Origin: DATDAH01 sp963725155
GTDB lineage: Bacteria > Actinomycetota > Acidimicrobiia > Acidimicrobiales > DATDAH01
DNA: 64,000 nt
Direction of reading: 5' to 3'
NCBI GenBank assembly: GCA_963725155.1
Contig: CAVRXU010000002.1
Span: forward strand, 186,001-250,000
Positions 9,321 through 17,406 of this stretch are shown here, one piece after another. Each line of letters opens with the position of its first letter. Position 1 is the stretch's first letter. The translations under genes were made by a program, and so were the position numbers. Under the pieces are notes generated by a model. It was not told where the DNA came from. It ran no database searches and saw only the letters and a program-made list of their open reading frames with translations.

Positions 9321-9602
9321 GTGCGCTGGAGCGTGACCGTGGTGGCCGAGGGCGACCGGGTGCTGACCCGGGAGGAGATCGTCGAGCTGGCCGACGCGGT
9401 GGCCACCCACGCCGGCATCGCGTCGGGCATCGGGACCTCGACCTACGGGGCCCAGCTGATCATCGAGGCGGCGACGGAGGAGGAGGCGGTCCAGGCGGGG
9501 GTGGCCGCACTGGCGGCCGCGGCGCGCCAGGCCAGACTCCCGGAGTGGCCGGTGCACCGGGCCGAGGTCATCGGCGAGGACGACGACTGGGGCGACGAGT
9601 GA
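9321..9602 (+). CDS. Small conserved-looking protein after coxE, function unknown
   Basis: A 93-residue protein starting at a GTG. It shows alternating beta and alpha character (WSVTVVAEG; REEIVELADAVATHAG; AQLIIEAATEEEAVQAGVAALAAAAR) and an acidic tail. The pattern suggests a small ferredoxin-like alpha/beta fold, but no family is recognised. It sits between coxE and the GIY-YIG-like gene, whose GTG overlaps its stop. Confidence 0.65.
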   Translation: MRWSVTVVAEGDRVLTREEIVELADAVATHAGIASGIGTSTYGAQLIIEAATEEEAVQAGVAALAAAARQARLPEWPVHRAEVIGEDDDWGDE

Positions 9603-10045
9603 TCCGGCTCGGCTCCCTCGCCGGCTACCCGTTCGAGGGGCCTCGGGCCCTCGGGGGCTGGACGCCGCCGGCCCGCCCGGGTGTCTACGCCATCTGCTAC
9701 CGCACCGACCCGGAGGCGAAGCCCGAACAGTACGCCGTGACCTACGTCGGGCACAGCGACGACCTGTCGGCCGAGGGGTTCCCGTTCCACCACCCCCAGG
9801 CCCCGTGCTGGATCGAGCGGGCGGGGAGCCGCTGGAAGGTGTTCATCTGCACCTACGAGGTGCCGGGCGGCCTGCGTTCGCATCGCGAGCAGATCGCCCG
9901 CGAGCTGGCCTCCGTCTACCAGCCGGGCTGCAACACCGAGCGTTACGACCCGGCGTGGAAGGACGAGTGGATCGGCGAGTACTCCGCTCCCACCGCCGGC
10001 CCCCTCACCACCGGCCGCGACCCGGGCACCACTGACCCCGGCTGA
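9599..10045 (+). CDS. GIY-YIG-like fold protein, last gene of the CODH accessory operon
   Basis: A 148-residue protein. PGVYAICYR followed by YAVTYVGHSDDL resembles the GVY...YVG core of GIY-YIG nucleases, and REQIARELASVYQPGCN matches the later E...L...P.CN part. The usual catalytic arginine cannot be placed confidently, so nuclease activity is doubtful. It starts at a GTG overlapping the previous stop (GTGA), so it belongs to the operon. Why such a fold accompanies CODH assembly genes is unclear. Confidence 0.6.
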   Translation: MIRLGSLAGYPFEGPRALGGWTPPARPGVYAICYRTDPEAKPEQYAVTYVGHSDDLSAEGFPFHHPQAPCWIERAGSRWKVFICTYEVPGGLRSHREQIARELASVYQPGCNTERYDPAWKDEWIGEYSAPTAGPLTTGRDPGTTDPG

Positions 10046-10147
10046 CCGAAACCGATAAACGAGGCAACCACGGGGGCGTGGGGACGGCCTGCCGGTCGTA
10101 GGGGGCGGTCGAGCCCCGCGAATGTCACCGGCAGTGACCCGTTCCCG

Positions 10148-10195
10148 TTCTGGCACCTGATTCGGCCCCTATGGGGACCAGATCGGGTGCCAGAA
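10148..10195. repeat. Intergenic palindromic repeat, copy A
   Basis: A 48-bp imperfect palindrome with outer arms TTCTGGCACC and GGTGCCAGAA, lying between two converging operons. It shares its outer arms with copies at 58359, 60232 and 61657. It may also act as a two-way transcription terminator. The rest of the 285-base gap (10046-10330) shows nothing else. Confidence 0.7.
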
Positions 10196-10330
10196 GGGCG
10201 GCAGTGGCGTAGGCACGCCGTTTGGTCACGGAGGGTGGCGAAACGGGCGGTGAGGGCGCCGCAGAGTCCGGCACGAGAAGCCAGGCCCCCTTGGTTGCCA
10301 CCGGTTTGGTCCAGCCCGCGGGGCTGCACG

Positions 10331-10693
10331 TCAGCTGGCCTCGTAGCCCACGGCTTCGGTGAGCCGGGAGCGGCGGCGGCCGGACGCGGGGCGGGCGACC
10401 GGGCGATCGGTGCCCTCGGGGGTGGGCTCGTAGGTGGCGCCGACGACGATGTCCTCGGCCATGCCGTAGAGCAGGGGTAGCGCGCCGGCCACGATGCCGC
10501 CGGTGTGGTTGATGTTCTCCACCCCGGGCCCGATCTTCTCGGCGTCGCTCAGGATCGTCTGGACGATCTCGGAGCACTCCTCGAGGTTGGTGGCGACGTT
10601 CTGGAGCTGGCCGCCGACGATCCACAGGTAGATCGCCAGCCCGGCGATGAGCAGGACGATGTCGACGACGGAGAGGACGACGAGGGTGGTCAC
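10331..10693 (-). CDS. Small single-helix membrane protein of the CODH operon (1)
   Basis: 120 residues. One N-terminal membrane helix (about 3-28, VVLSVVDIVLLIAGLAIYLWIV) is followed by a helical extension (GGQLQNVATNLEECSEIVQTIL) and a motif HTGGIVAGALPLLYG. The tail is short and basic. It resembles the other small proteins of this run in layout and local sequence. The GTG start overlaps the preceding gene's stop by 4 bases. It is the last gene of the minus-strand coxMSL operon. Function unknown; a membrane-anchor role is inferred. Confidence 0.75.
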   Translation of the reverse strand: MTTLVVLSVVDIVLLIAGLAIYLWIVGGQLQNVATNLEECSEIVQTILSDAEKIGPGVENINHTGGIVAGALPLLYGMAEDIVVGATYEPTPEGTDRPVARPASGRRRSRLTEAVGYEAS

Positions 10694-10980
10694 GAGCGCA
10701 CCGCCTGGCGGACCCGGCCGAGGAAGAGGTGGTGCTTGAGCCCCTCGGAGAGGACGGCCTCGACCCCGGCGGCGGTCTCGGCGAGCAGCGCCGTGTCGGC
10801 GGTGTTGGCCGCCGCTGCCTGCAGCGAGTCACGCACGGCCACGACCCGCTGGTCGATGCGGCGCACCAGGAGCACCAGGATGGTCAGCAGGGCGGCCACG
10901 GCCAGGACGACCACGAACCCCCCGATGACCGCCCCCCACCACAGGTCCTCCTGCGTTTCGGTCAGTGCCAGCACGGTCAT
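10690..10980 (-). CDS. Small single-helix membrane protein of the CODH operon (2)
   Basis: 96 residues with a short outside-facing N-terminus, a membrane helix (about 17-39, VIGGFVVVLAVAALLTILVLLV) and an Ala-rich helix (RRIDQRVVAVRDSLQAAAANT). That helix aligns by eye with the HRIGNQAGAINDALTDAVDNT stretch of the next upstream protein, so the two look paralogous. It overlaps genes on both sides by 4 bases, indicating tight translational coupling. Confidence 0.75.
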   Translation of the reverse strand: MTVLALTETQEDLWWGAVIGGFVVVLAVAALLTILVLLVRRIDQRVVAVRDSLQAAAANTADTALLAETAAGVEAVLSEGLKHHLFLGRVRQAVRS

Positions 10981-11249
10981 CCTCCCAACCGGATCCGGCC
11001 CCGCTCGAGCCCGGCCACGATGGCCGTGGCCGACTCGTTCGTGGTCTTGAGCCCGGCCAGCGCCGAGGTGTTGTCGACGGCGTCGGTCAGCGCGTCGTTG
11101 ATGGCGCCGGCCTGGTTCCCGATGCGATGGGCCAGGAACAGGATCGGCACGACCAGGGCGACGACCACCAGGACGACGACCACGGCGATGGCGTACCCGA
11201 TGTCCCAGCTGACGGTGGAGTCGCTGGTGGCGGCGAGGACGGTGAGCAT
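10977..11249 (-). CDS. Small single-helix membrane protein of the CODH operon (3)
   Basis: 90 residues. One strongly hydrophobic helix (about 19-41, AIAVVVVLVVVALVVPILFLA) precedes a soluble helix with alternating Ala/Asn/Thr and a Gly-Arg-rich end. It is a likely paralog of the 10690-10980 product. The start lies 13 bases after the previous gene and the stop overlaps the next. No known domain is recognised. Confidence 0.75.
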   Translation of the reverse strand: MLTVLAATSDSTVSWDIGYAIAVVVVLVVVALVVPILFLAHRIGNQAGAINDALTDAVDNTSALAGLKTTNESATAIVAGLERGRIRLGG

Positions 11250-11262
11250 GGGCGTCGCCTCC

Positions 11263-11757
11263 TCAGATCGATTCGCAGAAGTCGCGGACGGGCGCGAGGT
11301 CGGCGTTCACCGCGGCGACGGCCGCGGGAACGGGTGCGGTCTTGGCGGCCACCGCCTGGACGCCCCCGACCACCCCGTCGAGGGTGCGGGCGACGGCCAT
11401 GAGGTGGCCGATCACCCGGATCAGGCCGAGGGCCGCGGCGGCGATGATGAGCGTGGCGATGACCAGGGTGACGATGGCGGCGGCGGGCATCAGTCCTCCT
11501 TCGGCGGGAGCAGCTGGGCCACGGAGCCCGGCGTAGCGCACGGCGCCGACCGAGATGTCGTGGATGGTGCCGCCGGTCGTGGCCAGAAGGTCGGGGACGG
11601 CGTCCAGCTCACCGACGAGGGCCACCCCGCCGGTCAGGATGTCGTCGGAGGCCCCCCGGATGCGTTCGAGGGCGGCCAGCACGCGGTTGAGCAGGGCCAC
11701 CAGCACGGGGACCACCACCAACAGCAGGACGGCATTGCCGATCCACCAGAGCGCCAT
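11263..11757 (-). CDS. Two small membrane proteins read as one 164-residue frame (4 and 5)
   Basis: The frame encodes two membrane helices, each followed by an amphipathic helix, i.e. two units like its neighbours. An ATG at 11490 (MPAAAIVTLV) is preceded by AAGGAGG (11495-11501) at ideal spacing. One base removed from the GGG at 11527-11529 would end the first unit with QLLPPKED and a TGA overlapping that ATG, exactly like the other junctions in this operon. The in-frame fusion may therefore be an indel, a frameshift site or a sequencing error. Unit 1 would be 11490-11757 and unit 2 11263-11490. It starts 12 bases after the coxL-coxG stop. Confidence 0.7.
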   Translation of the reverse strand: MALWWIGNAVLLLVVVPVLVALLNRVLAALERIRGASDDILTGGVALVGELDAVPDLLATTGGTIHDISVGAVRYAGLRGPAAPAEGGLMPAAAIVTLVIATLIIAAAALGLIRVIGHLMAVARTLDGVVGGVQAVAAKTAPVPAAVAAVNADLAPVRDFCESI

Positions 11758-11768
11758 GGGTCGTCTCC

Positions 11769-14747
11769 TCAGCTCGGGCTCGGTCGGTAGGGCAGGAAGA
11801 AGCGCCGGAAGACCCGGGTCAGGGCCAGGCGCAGAGCGGCCAGCCCGATGGCGAAGCCTCCGGCGGGGGCGGCGGAAGTGATCTCGTCGGCGGAACGCCC
11901 CTGCTCGAGCGCCGTCATCCGGTCCTGCAGGTTTCGGGAGAAGTCCTTCATCAGCACGGCGGTGACGTCGGCGACCATGCCCCGCCCGTACTGGGCCGCA
12001 GCGCCGGACAGCTGGAGGTCCTGGGTCACCTCGACCTTGGTGCCGCCGCCCGCCGGGGAGAGCGCCGCCGTCAGCAGCATGGCGGCCTGACCTCGGCCCT
12101 TCTCATCCGCGCCGGCGGCGTCGACGACGAGCCGTTTGGCGTCCTCGTCGCGCTCCTTGATCGTCGCCGTCCCCGCGAACTGGAGCTTCACCGGCCCCAT
12201 GCGGATCGCCACCTTGCCTTTGTAGGCGTCGGGTCCGACCTCGTCGGTCAGCTCGGCCCCGGGAAGGCAGGCGGCCACCTGGGGGATGTCGTCGAAGAAG
12301 GCCCAGACCTTGTCGACCGGCTGGCCGACCTCGAAGTCGGTGGAGATCAGCATCGGGCCTCCCTCCGATCCCGTCTTCACCGGCGGGGCGCCGGAGATGT
12401 CCTGTCCGGTCTGGATGGCCTCGTACACCCGGTCGGGCAGCAGGGGCATGTCGATGTTGCGCACCCCGGTGCCCTTCAGGGCGTCCATCACCGCGTTCAC
12501 GAACGCCGCCGGCCCCCCGACGGTGGCGCACTCTCCGACGCCCTTGGCCCCGATCGGGTGGTGGGGGCAGGGGGTGACCACCTCGTGGAGCTGGAACCCG
12601 GGGGTCTCCCACGCCGTGGGCAGCAGGTAGTCCATGTAGTTGGACCCGATGCAGTTGCCCTCGGCGTCGAAGGTGATGAACTGCATGCTGGCCATGGCGT
12701 AGGCCTCGGTCAGGCCGCCCATGATCTGGCCCTCGACGATCATCGGGTTGATCCGCACCCCGCAGTCGTCCACCGCGACGACGTCGAGCACGTCCCAGAC
12801 CCCCGTGCCGGGGTCCACCTCCACGGTGGCGATGTAGCAGGCGAAGGGCCACGTGAGGTTGGGCGGGTCGTAGTAGGCGTTGTTCTCGAGGCCCGGCTCC
12901 ATGCCGTCGGGCATGTTGCTGTAGGCGGCCATGGCGCATTCCTGGATGGTGACGCCCTGGTCGGGGGCGCTGCGCACGTAGAAGCGGCCCAGCTCCCACT
13001 CGACGTCCTCCTCGGACACCTCGAGCAGGTGGGCGGCCAGCTTGCGGGCCTTGGCCTTGATCTTGCGGGACACCATGGCCACCGCGGCCCCGGCCACGGG
13101 CGTGCTGCGGGACGCGTAGGTGCCCATGCCGAACGGGGCGGTGTCGGTGTCGCCCTCCTCGACGGTGATGTCCTCGGCCGGGATCCCCAGCTCGTGGGCG
13201 ACGATCTGGGCCCAGGTCGTCTCGTGGCCCTGGCCTTGGGTCTTGGCCCCGGTGCGCAGGATCGCCTTGCCGGTCATGTGGACCCGCAGCTCGGCGGAGT
13301 CGAACATCTTGATGCCGAGGATGTCGTACTCCCGGCTGTTGCCGGCGCCCAGGGGCTCGGTCATGGTCGAGATGCCGATGCCCAGGAGGCGGCCCCTGGC
13401 CTTGGCCTCCTCCTTGCGCTTCAGGAAGCCCTCGTAGTCGATGGCGGCCAGGCCGATGTCGAGGCACTTGCCGTACTGGCCCGAGTCGGTGAGGAAGCCG
13501 AACGGTGTGCGGTGCGGGAAGTCGTCGTCGCGGACGAGGTTGACCCGCCGGAACTCGGCCTGGTCCATCCCGAGGTCGTCGGCCGCGGCCTGGACCATCC
13601 GCTCCTGGAAGTACATGGCCTCGGTGACCCGGAACGAGCACCGGTAGGCGACGCCGCCCGGCGCCTTGTTGGTGTAGACGCCGCGGGCGGTGAGGTGGGC
13701 GGCCGGGATGTCATAACAGGCGAACGCCGAGTGCATCAGCCCGATCTTGAACTTGCTGGGCTGGGCGTCGGAGAAGAAGGCCCCGTGGTCGGACACGGTG
13801 TGCATGCGCACGCCGAGGATCCGTCCGTCCTGGCGCAGCGCCAGCTCCCCCTCGAGGTAGACGTCCCGGCCGAACCCGGTGGAGATCAGGTTGCCGGTCT
13901 TGTCCTCGATCCACTTCACCGGCTGCTCGAGCAGGATCGAGGCCAGGATCGAGATCACGTATCCCGGGTACACCGGCACCTTGTTGCCGAAGCCGCCGCC
14001 GAGGTCGGGCGAGACGATCCGGATCATGTGCTCGGGCAGCTCGGCCACCAGGGCCACCGCGGCCCGGATGATGTGGGGCGCCTGCGAGGTCATGTAGACG
14101 GTCAGCTTCGAGGTCGACCGGTCGAAGTCGGCGATCGACCCGCAGCACTCGATGGGCGAGGGGTGCGAGCGCGGGTAGTGCATCGCGATCTTGGAGACCA
14201 GGTCGGCCTCGGCGAAGGCCCGGTCGGTGCCGTCGCGGTCGCCCACCTCCCAGTCGAAGGTCACGTTGTCGTGCTGGTTCTCCTTGTCGTCCCGGATGAC
14301 CGGGGCGTCCTCGGCCAGGGCCTGGGTGGGGTTGACGATCGGCGGGAGCGGCTCGTACTCGACCACGATCGCCTCACAGGCGTCCTTGGCGATGTAGGGG
14401 TCGTCGGCCACGACGGCGGCGACCTCCTGGCCCTGGAACCGGACCTTGTCGGTGGCCAGGACGGCCTGGGTGTCATAGGACAGCGTGGGCATCCAGGCCA
14501 GGTTGCGGCTGGCCATCATCTCGCCGGTCAGGACGAGGCGGACCCCCGGGATCTCCCAGGCCTTGCTGGTGTCGATCGCGGTGATGCGGGCATGGGCCAG
14601 GGGGCTGCGCAGGATCTCCATGTGGAGCATGCCGGGCAGCACGATGTCGTCGACGTAGTTGCCCCGGCCCCGGATGAACCGGTCGTCCTCGACCCGGCGC
14701 CGGCTGGCGCCCATGCCGCCGATCTTGATCTCGTCAACCGCCGTCAT
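11769..14747 (-). CDS. coxL: Aerobic CO dehydrogenase large subunit CoxL fused to CoxG
   Basis: A 992-residue protein. Residues 1 to about 795 are the molybdenum-binding subunit with the form I signature AYRCSFR (367-373; Cys370 is the expected copper-binding cysteine) and the conserved active-site glutamate in KGVGECATVGG. This is a true CO oxidiser by motif, not a form II paralog. Residues 799-992 form a complete CoxG/SRPBCC domain (MLISTDFEVGQPVDKVW; IRMGPVKLQFAGTATI) ending in an amphipathic, basic, hydrophobic tail (GGFAIGLAALRLALTRVFRR). CoxG is normally a separate membrane-linked protein that brings the enzyme to quinone. The junction is in frame with no nearby stop. The start overlaps the coxS stop by 4 bases. 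Confidence 0.93.
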   Translation of the reverse strand: MTAVDEIKIGGMGASRRRVEDDRFIRGRGNYVDDIVLPGMLHMEILRSPLAHARITAIDTSKAWEIPGVRLVLTGEMMASRNLAWMPTLSYDTQAVLATDKVRFQGQEVAAVVADDPYIAKDACEAIVVEYEPLPPIVNPTQALAEDAPVIRDDKENQHDNVTFDWEVGDRDGTDRAFAEADLVSKIAMHYPRSHPSPIECCGSIADFDRSTSKLTVYMTSQAPHIIRAAVALVAELPEHMIRIVSPDLGGGFGNKVPVYPGYVISILASILLEQPVKWIEDKTGNLISTGFGRDVYLEGELALRQDGRILGVRMHTVSDHGAFFSDAQPSKFKIGLMHSAFACYDIPAAHLTARGVYTNKAPGGVAYRCSFRVTEAMYFQERMVQAAADDLGMDQAEFRRVNLVRDDDFPHRTPFGFLTDSGQYGKCLDIGLAAIDYEGFLKRKEEAKARGRLLGIGISTMTEPLGAGNSREYDILGIKMFDSAELRVHMTGKAILRTGAKTQGQGHETTWAQIVAHELGIPAEDITVEEGDTDTAPFGMGTYASRSTPVAGAAVAMVSRKIKAKARKLAAHLLEVSEEDVEWELGRFYVRSAPDQGVTIQECAMAAYSNMPDGMEPGLENNAYYDPPNLTWPFACYIATVEVDPGTGVWDVLDVVAVDDCGVRINPMIVEGQIMGGLTEAYAMASMQFITFDAEGNCIGSNYMDYLLPTAWETPGFQLHEVVTPCPHHPIGAKGVGECATVGGPAAFVNAVMDALKGTGVRNIDMPLLPDRVYEAIQTGQDISGAPPVKTGSEGGPMLISTDFEVGQPVDKVWAFFDDIPQVAACLPGAELTDEVGPDAYKGKVAIRMGPVKLQFAGTATIKERDEDAKRLVVDAAGADEKGRGQAAMLLTAALSPAGGGTKVEVTQDLQLSGAAAQYGRGMVADVTAVLMKDFSRNLQDRMTALEQGRSADEITSAAPAGGFAIGLAALRLALTRVFRRFFLPYRPSPS

Positions 14748-15295
14748 GGCACGCTCCCGTCATCGGTCTCGACGGCTTCGCCCCGCAGCTTGGCGGCCGC
14801 CCACAGGACGGACTTGACGATGTTCTGGTAGCCGGTGCAGCGACAGAGGTTCCCCGACAGGGCCCAGCGCACCTCGTCCTCGGTGGGGTCGGGGTTCTCG
14901 GCCAGCAGGGCGGTCGCCGTCATCATCATTCCGGGTGTGCAGAACCCGCACTGGAGGCCGTGCTCCTGTTTGAAGCCCTCCTGGATTGGGTGCAGCTCGC
15001 TGGCCGTGGCCAGGCCCTCGATGGTCGTGACCTCGTGGCCGTCGGCCTGGACGGCGAGCATCGTGCAGCTCTTCAGCGGCACGCCGTCGTAGAGGACGGT
15101 GCAGGCGCCGCAGTTGGTCGTGTCACAGCCGGTGTGGGTGCCGGTGAGACCGAGGCCCTGGCGCAGGAGGTGGGCCAGCAGCAGGCGGGGCTCGATCTCG
15201 GCCGCCTTGCGCTCGCCGTTGACGGTGATGGTGACCCGGCGGGTGGACACCCCGCTCTCGGGCTCCGGGCTGATCTCGGTGAACAGGCTGGTCAT
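14744..15295 (-). CDS. coxS: CO dehydrogenase small subunit, [2Fe-2S] protein CoxS
   Basis: A 183-residue iron-sulfur subunit. A plant-type [2Fe-2S] cluster site uses Cys57, 62, 65 and 77. The second cluster site uses Cys116, 119, 151 and 153 (CGFCTPGM and CRCTGY). It carries electrons from the Mo-Cu site in CoxL to FAD in CoxM. The N-terminal 20 residues before VTITVNGE are longer than usual. It starts 1 base after coxM ends and overlaps coxL by 4. Confidence 0.95.
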   Translation of the reverse strand: MTSLFTEISPEPESGVSTRRVTITVNGERKAAEIEPRLLLAHLLRQGLGLTGTHTGCDTTNCGACTVLYDGVPLKSCTMLAVQADGHEVTTIEGLATASELHPIQEGFKQEHGLQCGFCTPGMMMTATALLAENPDPTEDEVRWALSGNLCRCTGYQNIVKSVLWAAAKLRGEAVETDDGSVP

Positions 15296-15296
15296 C

Positions 15297-16172
15297 TCAG
15301 GCCGCCTTCTCTTCGGACTGCGCGATGCGGGCCAGCAGTCGGACCACGAAGGTGTGGACGATGTGGCGCTTGTACTCGGCGCTGCCCCGGTGGTCGCTGA
15401 ACGGCCGGGCGGCCTCGGCGGCCAGGTCGGCGGCCCGTTCGATGCCGTCGGCGGTCAGCGGGCCGCCCGTCAGCGCCTCGGCCGCCGCTGAGGCGTCGAT
15501 GGTGGAGCCGCCGACGCCCGTCAGGGCGATGCCGGCCTTGATGACGTTCGCCCCGGTGGTCTGCAGGGCGATGGCCACACCGGCCGTGGCGAAGTCGCCC
15601 ACCCGGCGCTCGAGCTTCAGATAGCCGCCGGCGGGTGTGCCCACCGGGGCGGGGATCACCGCTTCGATGGCGATCTCGTCGGGGCGGAGCGTGGTCTGGA
15701 ACGGGCCGCTCACGAAGTCCTTGATGGAGATCGTCCGCCGGCCGTTGGTGCCCTGGGCCACCACGTGGCCGTCGAGGGCGGTGACGACCGACGCCCAGTC
15801 GCCCTGGGGGTCGGCGTGGCACAGGGAGCCGACCAGGGTGCCCCGGGTGCGCACCAGGGGGTCGGCCACCAGCGGCGCCACCGAGGCCATGGTCGGCTGC
15901 TTGGCGGTGAGGAGCGGGGAGCGCTCGAGGTCGACGTGTCGGCAGAGGGCACCGATGCGGATCGAGCCATCGGCCTCGACCTGCAGGTGGTCGAGCCCGG
16001 GGAGCCCGTTGATGTCGACGAGCAGGTCCGGCGAGGCGAAGCGGAGCTTCAACATGGGCACCAGGCTCTGGCCCCCGGCCAGGACCTTGGCCTCGCCCTG
16101 GCCGTCGGCAAGCAGGCCGATGGCGTCGTCGATGTCGGTCGGGGCCTCGTAGGCGAAGCGGGAGGGGTACAT
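15297..16172 (-). CDS. coxM: CO dehydrogenase medium subunit, FAD protein CoxM
   Basis: A 291-residue FAD-binding subunit with the flavin motifs LAGGQSLVPMLKLR (about 31-44) and TRGTLVGSLCHADPQGDW. It passes electrons from the iron-sulfur subunit to an acceptor, taken to be quinone through CoxG. The ATG at 16172 follows a GGGAGG ribosome site. The order M-S-L is the usual form I order. Confidence 0.93.
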   Translation of the reverse strand: MYPSRFAYEAPTDIDDAIGLLADGQGEAKVLAGGQSLVPMLKLRFASPDLLVDINGLPGLDHLQVEADGSIRIGALCRHVDLERSPLLTAKQPTMASVAPLVADPLVRTRGTLVGSLCHADPQGDWASVVTALDGHVVAQGTNGRRTISIKDFVSGPFQTTLRPDEIAIEAVIPAPVGTPAGGYLKLERRVGDFATAGVAIALQTTGANVIKAGIALTGVGGSTIDASAAAEALTGGPLTADGIERAADLAAEAARPFSDHRGSAEYKRHIVHTFVVRLLARIAQSEEKAA

Positions 16173-16187
16173 GACGGGCCTCCCGGC

Positions 16188-16454
16188 CTACGGCCCGTCG
16201 GGGGTCGGCGCCCCCGGGTCGGGTCGGGACGACTGCGGGTCACGCACGGCGACGGGGAGGGTGTCCTCCGAGGGGTCGGGGCGCGGCTCCTGGTGGGGGG
16301 GCCAGGGACCTTGGACCGGTTGGCCGGCGACCTTGAGGTAGTCCATCAGCTCCGGCCAGGCCCACACCGTGCTCTTGCCGGTCTTGGGCACGCCCTCCAC
16401 GACCTCGTACAGGCGCGGGTTGCCCCGACTGTGGCCACTGGATTCCACGGCCAT
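16188..16454 (-). CDS. Small protein upstream of coxM, function unknown
   Basis: 88 residues: a compact N-terminal half (LYEVVEGVPKTGKSTVWAWP, then ELMDYLKVAGQ) and a Pro/Asp-rich disordered tail. The ATG at 16454 has GGGGGGAG 8-15 bases upstream, and the stop is 15 bases before coxM, so it is probably the first gene of the operon. GVPKTGKST looks like a P-loop but the protein is far too short for an ATPase. No family is recognised. Confidence 0.55.
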   Translation of the reverse strand: MAVESSGHSRGNPRLYEVVEGVPKTGKSTVWAWPELMDYLKVAGQPVQGPWPPHQEPRPDPSEDTLPVAVRDPQSSRPDPGAPTPDGP

Positions 16455-16615
16455 CGGCAGTGTCTCCCCCCGGTTCCCCCCAGATCACGGGACAGGCCCG
16501 GACCCCGTCGCACGGCGACGCCGAGGGATTGTTTCAGAGTCGTGGGTGCCGGGCAACGCCGGCCCGTCGACACCGACCACGGCCGACCGCCCCCCGATGC
16601 GGTGACAGGTCGGGC

Positions 16616-17323
16616 TCAGCGGCGGGAGAAGATGCGCAGGACGTACCAGAACAGCAGCATCACCGAAGCGAAGAGCTGGACGGCGGCGCCCACGTAGGCG
16701 GTCTCGGGATAGGTCCGGAGGATGGCCTGGGTCTGGTAGAGGATGGCGGCGCCGGCCAGGCCGATCATGGCCAGGGAGAACCACACCCCGAGCTCGAGGC
16801 CGAACAGCAGGGCGGCCACGATGACAACCAGGGCCATGACCCCGGCCCACATGACCAGCGGGCGGAGGAACGAGAGGTCCTTGCGGGTGAACAGGCCGAC
16901 CGCGGTCAGGCCTCCGAATCCCAGGACGGTGACGACCGCCGCGCTGGCCACGGTGGCCGAGCCGCCGGCTCCGTCCACGTTGAAGACGTAGTAGAGGAAC
17001 GGGGCGAAGATCACGGCCTCGGCCGCGGCCATCCCGAAGAGCCCGGCGTACTGGCGGGCCGGGTCGTGCAGGTCGTGGGCGGCCGAGGTCGACATCCAGT
17101 TCACGATCATGAAGCCGCCGAGCAGCAGGAACCAGGCGCCGCTGCTCCCGGCGACGAAGTCGTACATCTTCTCGGCGGCGCCCAGGGTGAACAGCAGCGT
17201 CTCGAAGACGATGAACGCGGCGACCGCAGCAGCGAGGTGTTGGTACACCCGGCCGAGGAAGACGGCCCGCGAGTCCTCGCCGAGGTCGGCGACGGCGACG
17301 GAGGCCGGGTTCGTCATGGACAT
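16616..17323 (-). CDS. Bax inhibitor-1 / YccA family membrane protein
   Basis: A 235-residue protein with seven hydrophobic segments, a short cytoplasmic N-terminus and a basic C-terminus. The pattern, including the VYQHLAAAVAAFIVF first helix and the last helix before the tail, matches bacterial BI-1 proteins, which are proposed calcium-leak channels or protease-associated factors. A GGAGC ribosome site lies 6 bases upstream of the ATG. A start two codons later is possible. Confidence 0.75.
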   Translation of the reverse strand: MSMTNPASVAVADLGEDSRAVFLGRVYQHLAAAVAAFIVFETLLFTLGAAEKMYDFVAGSSGAWFLLLGGFMIVNWMSTSAAHDLHDPARQYAGLFGMAAAEAVIFAPFLYYVFNVDGAGGSATVASAAVVTVLGFGGLTAVGLFTRKDLSFLRPLVMWAGVMALVVIVAALLFGLELGVWFSLAMIGLAGAAILYQTQAILRTYPETAYVGAAVQLFASVMLLFWYVLRIFSRR

Positions 17324-17406
17324 CGTTCGCTCCGGTGGGTCGGGGCTGTGGTGGGTTGGAGGGTACCGACCCGGGCCGAGGCCGTCATGAGCCTGCCGCG
17401 GGTGGG

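Noticed and set aside
10148..10195. CRISPR-like repeat or spacer unit
   Set aside because: Copies are far apart, each is a self-contained palindrome, and there are no spacers or cas genes.
12558..14831. Long plus-strand open frame (over 700 codons) opposite coxL
   Set aside because: It is the antisense of a clear CoxL-CoxG gene. Its residues are His/Gly/Asp/Arg-rich as expected from GC-rich codon shadows, with no domain.
16188..16454. P-loop-like GVPKTGKST suggesting a small ATPase
   Set aside because: The protein has 88 residues with a disordered tail and no Walker B or fold space for a nucleotide-binding domain.
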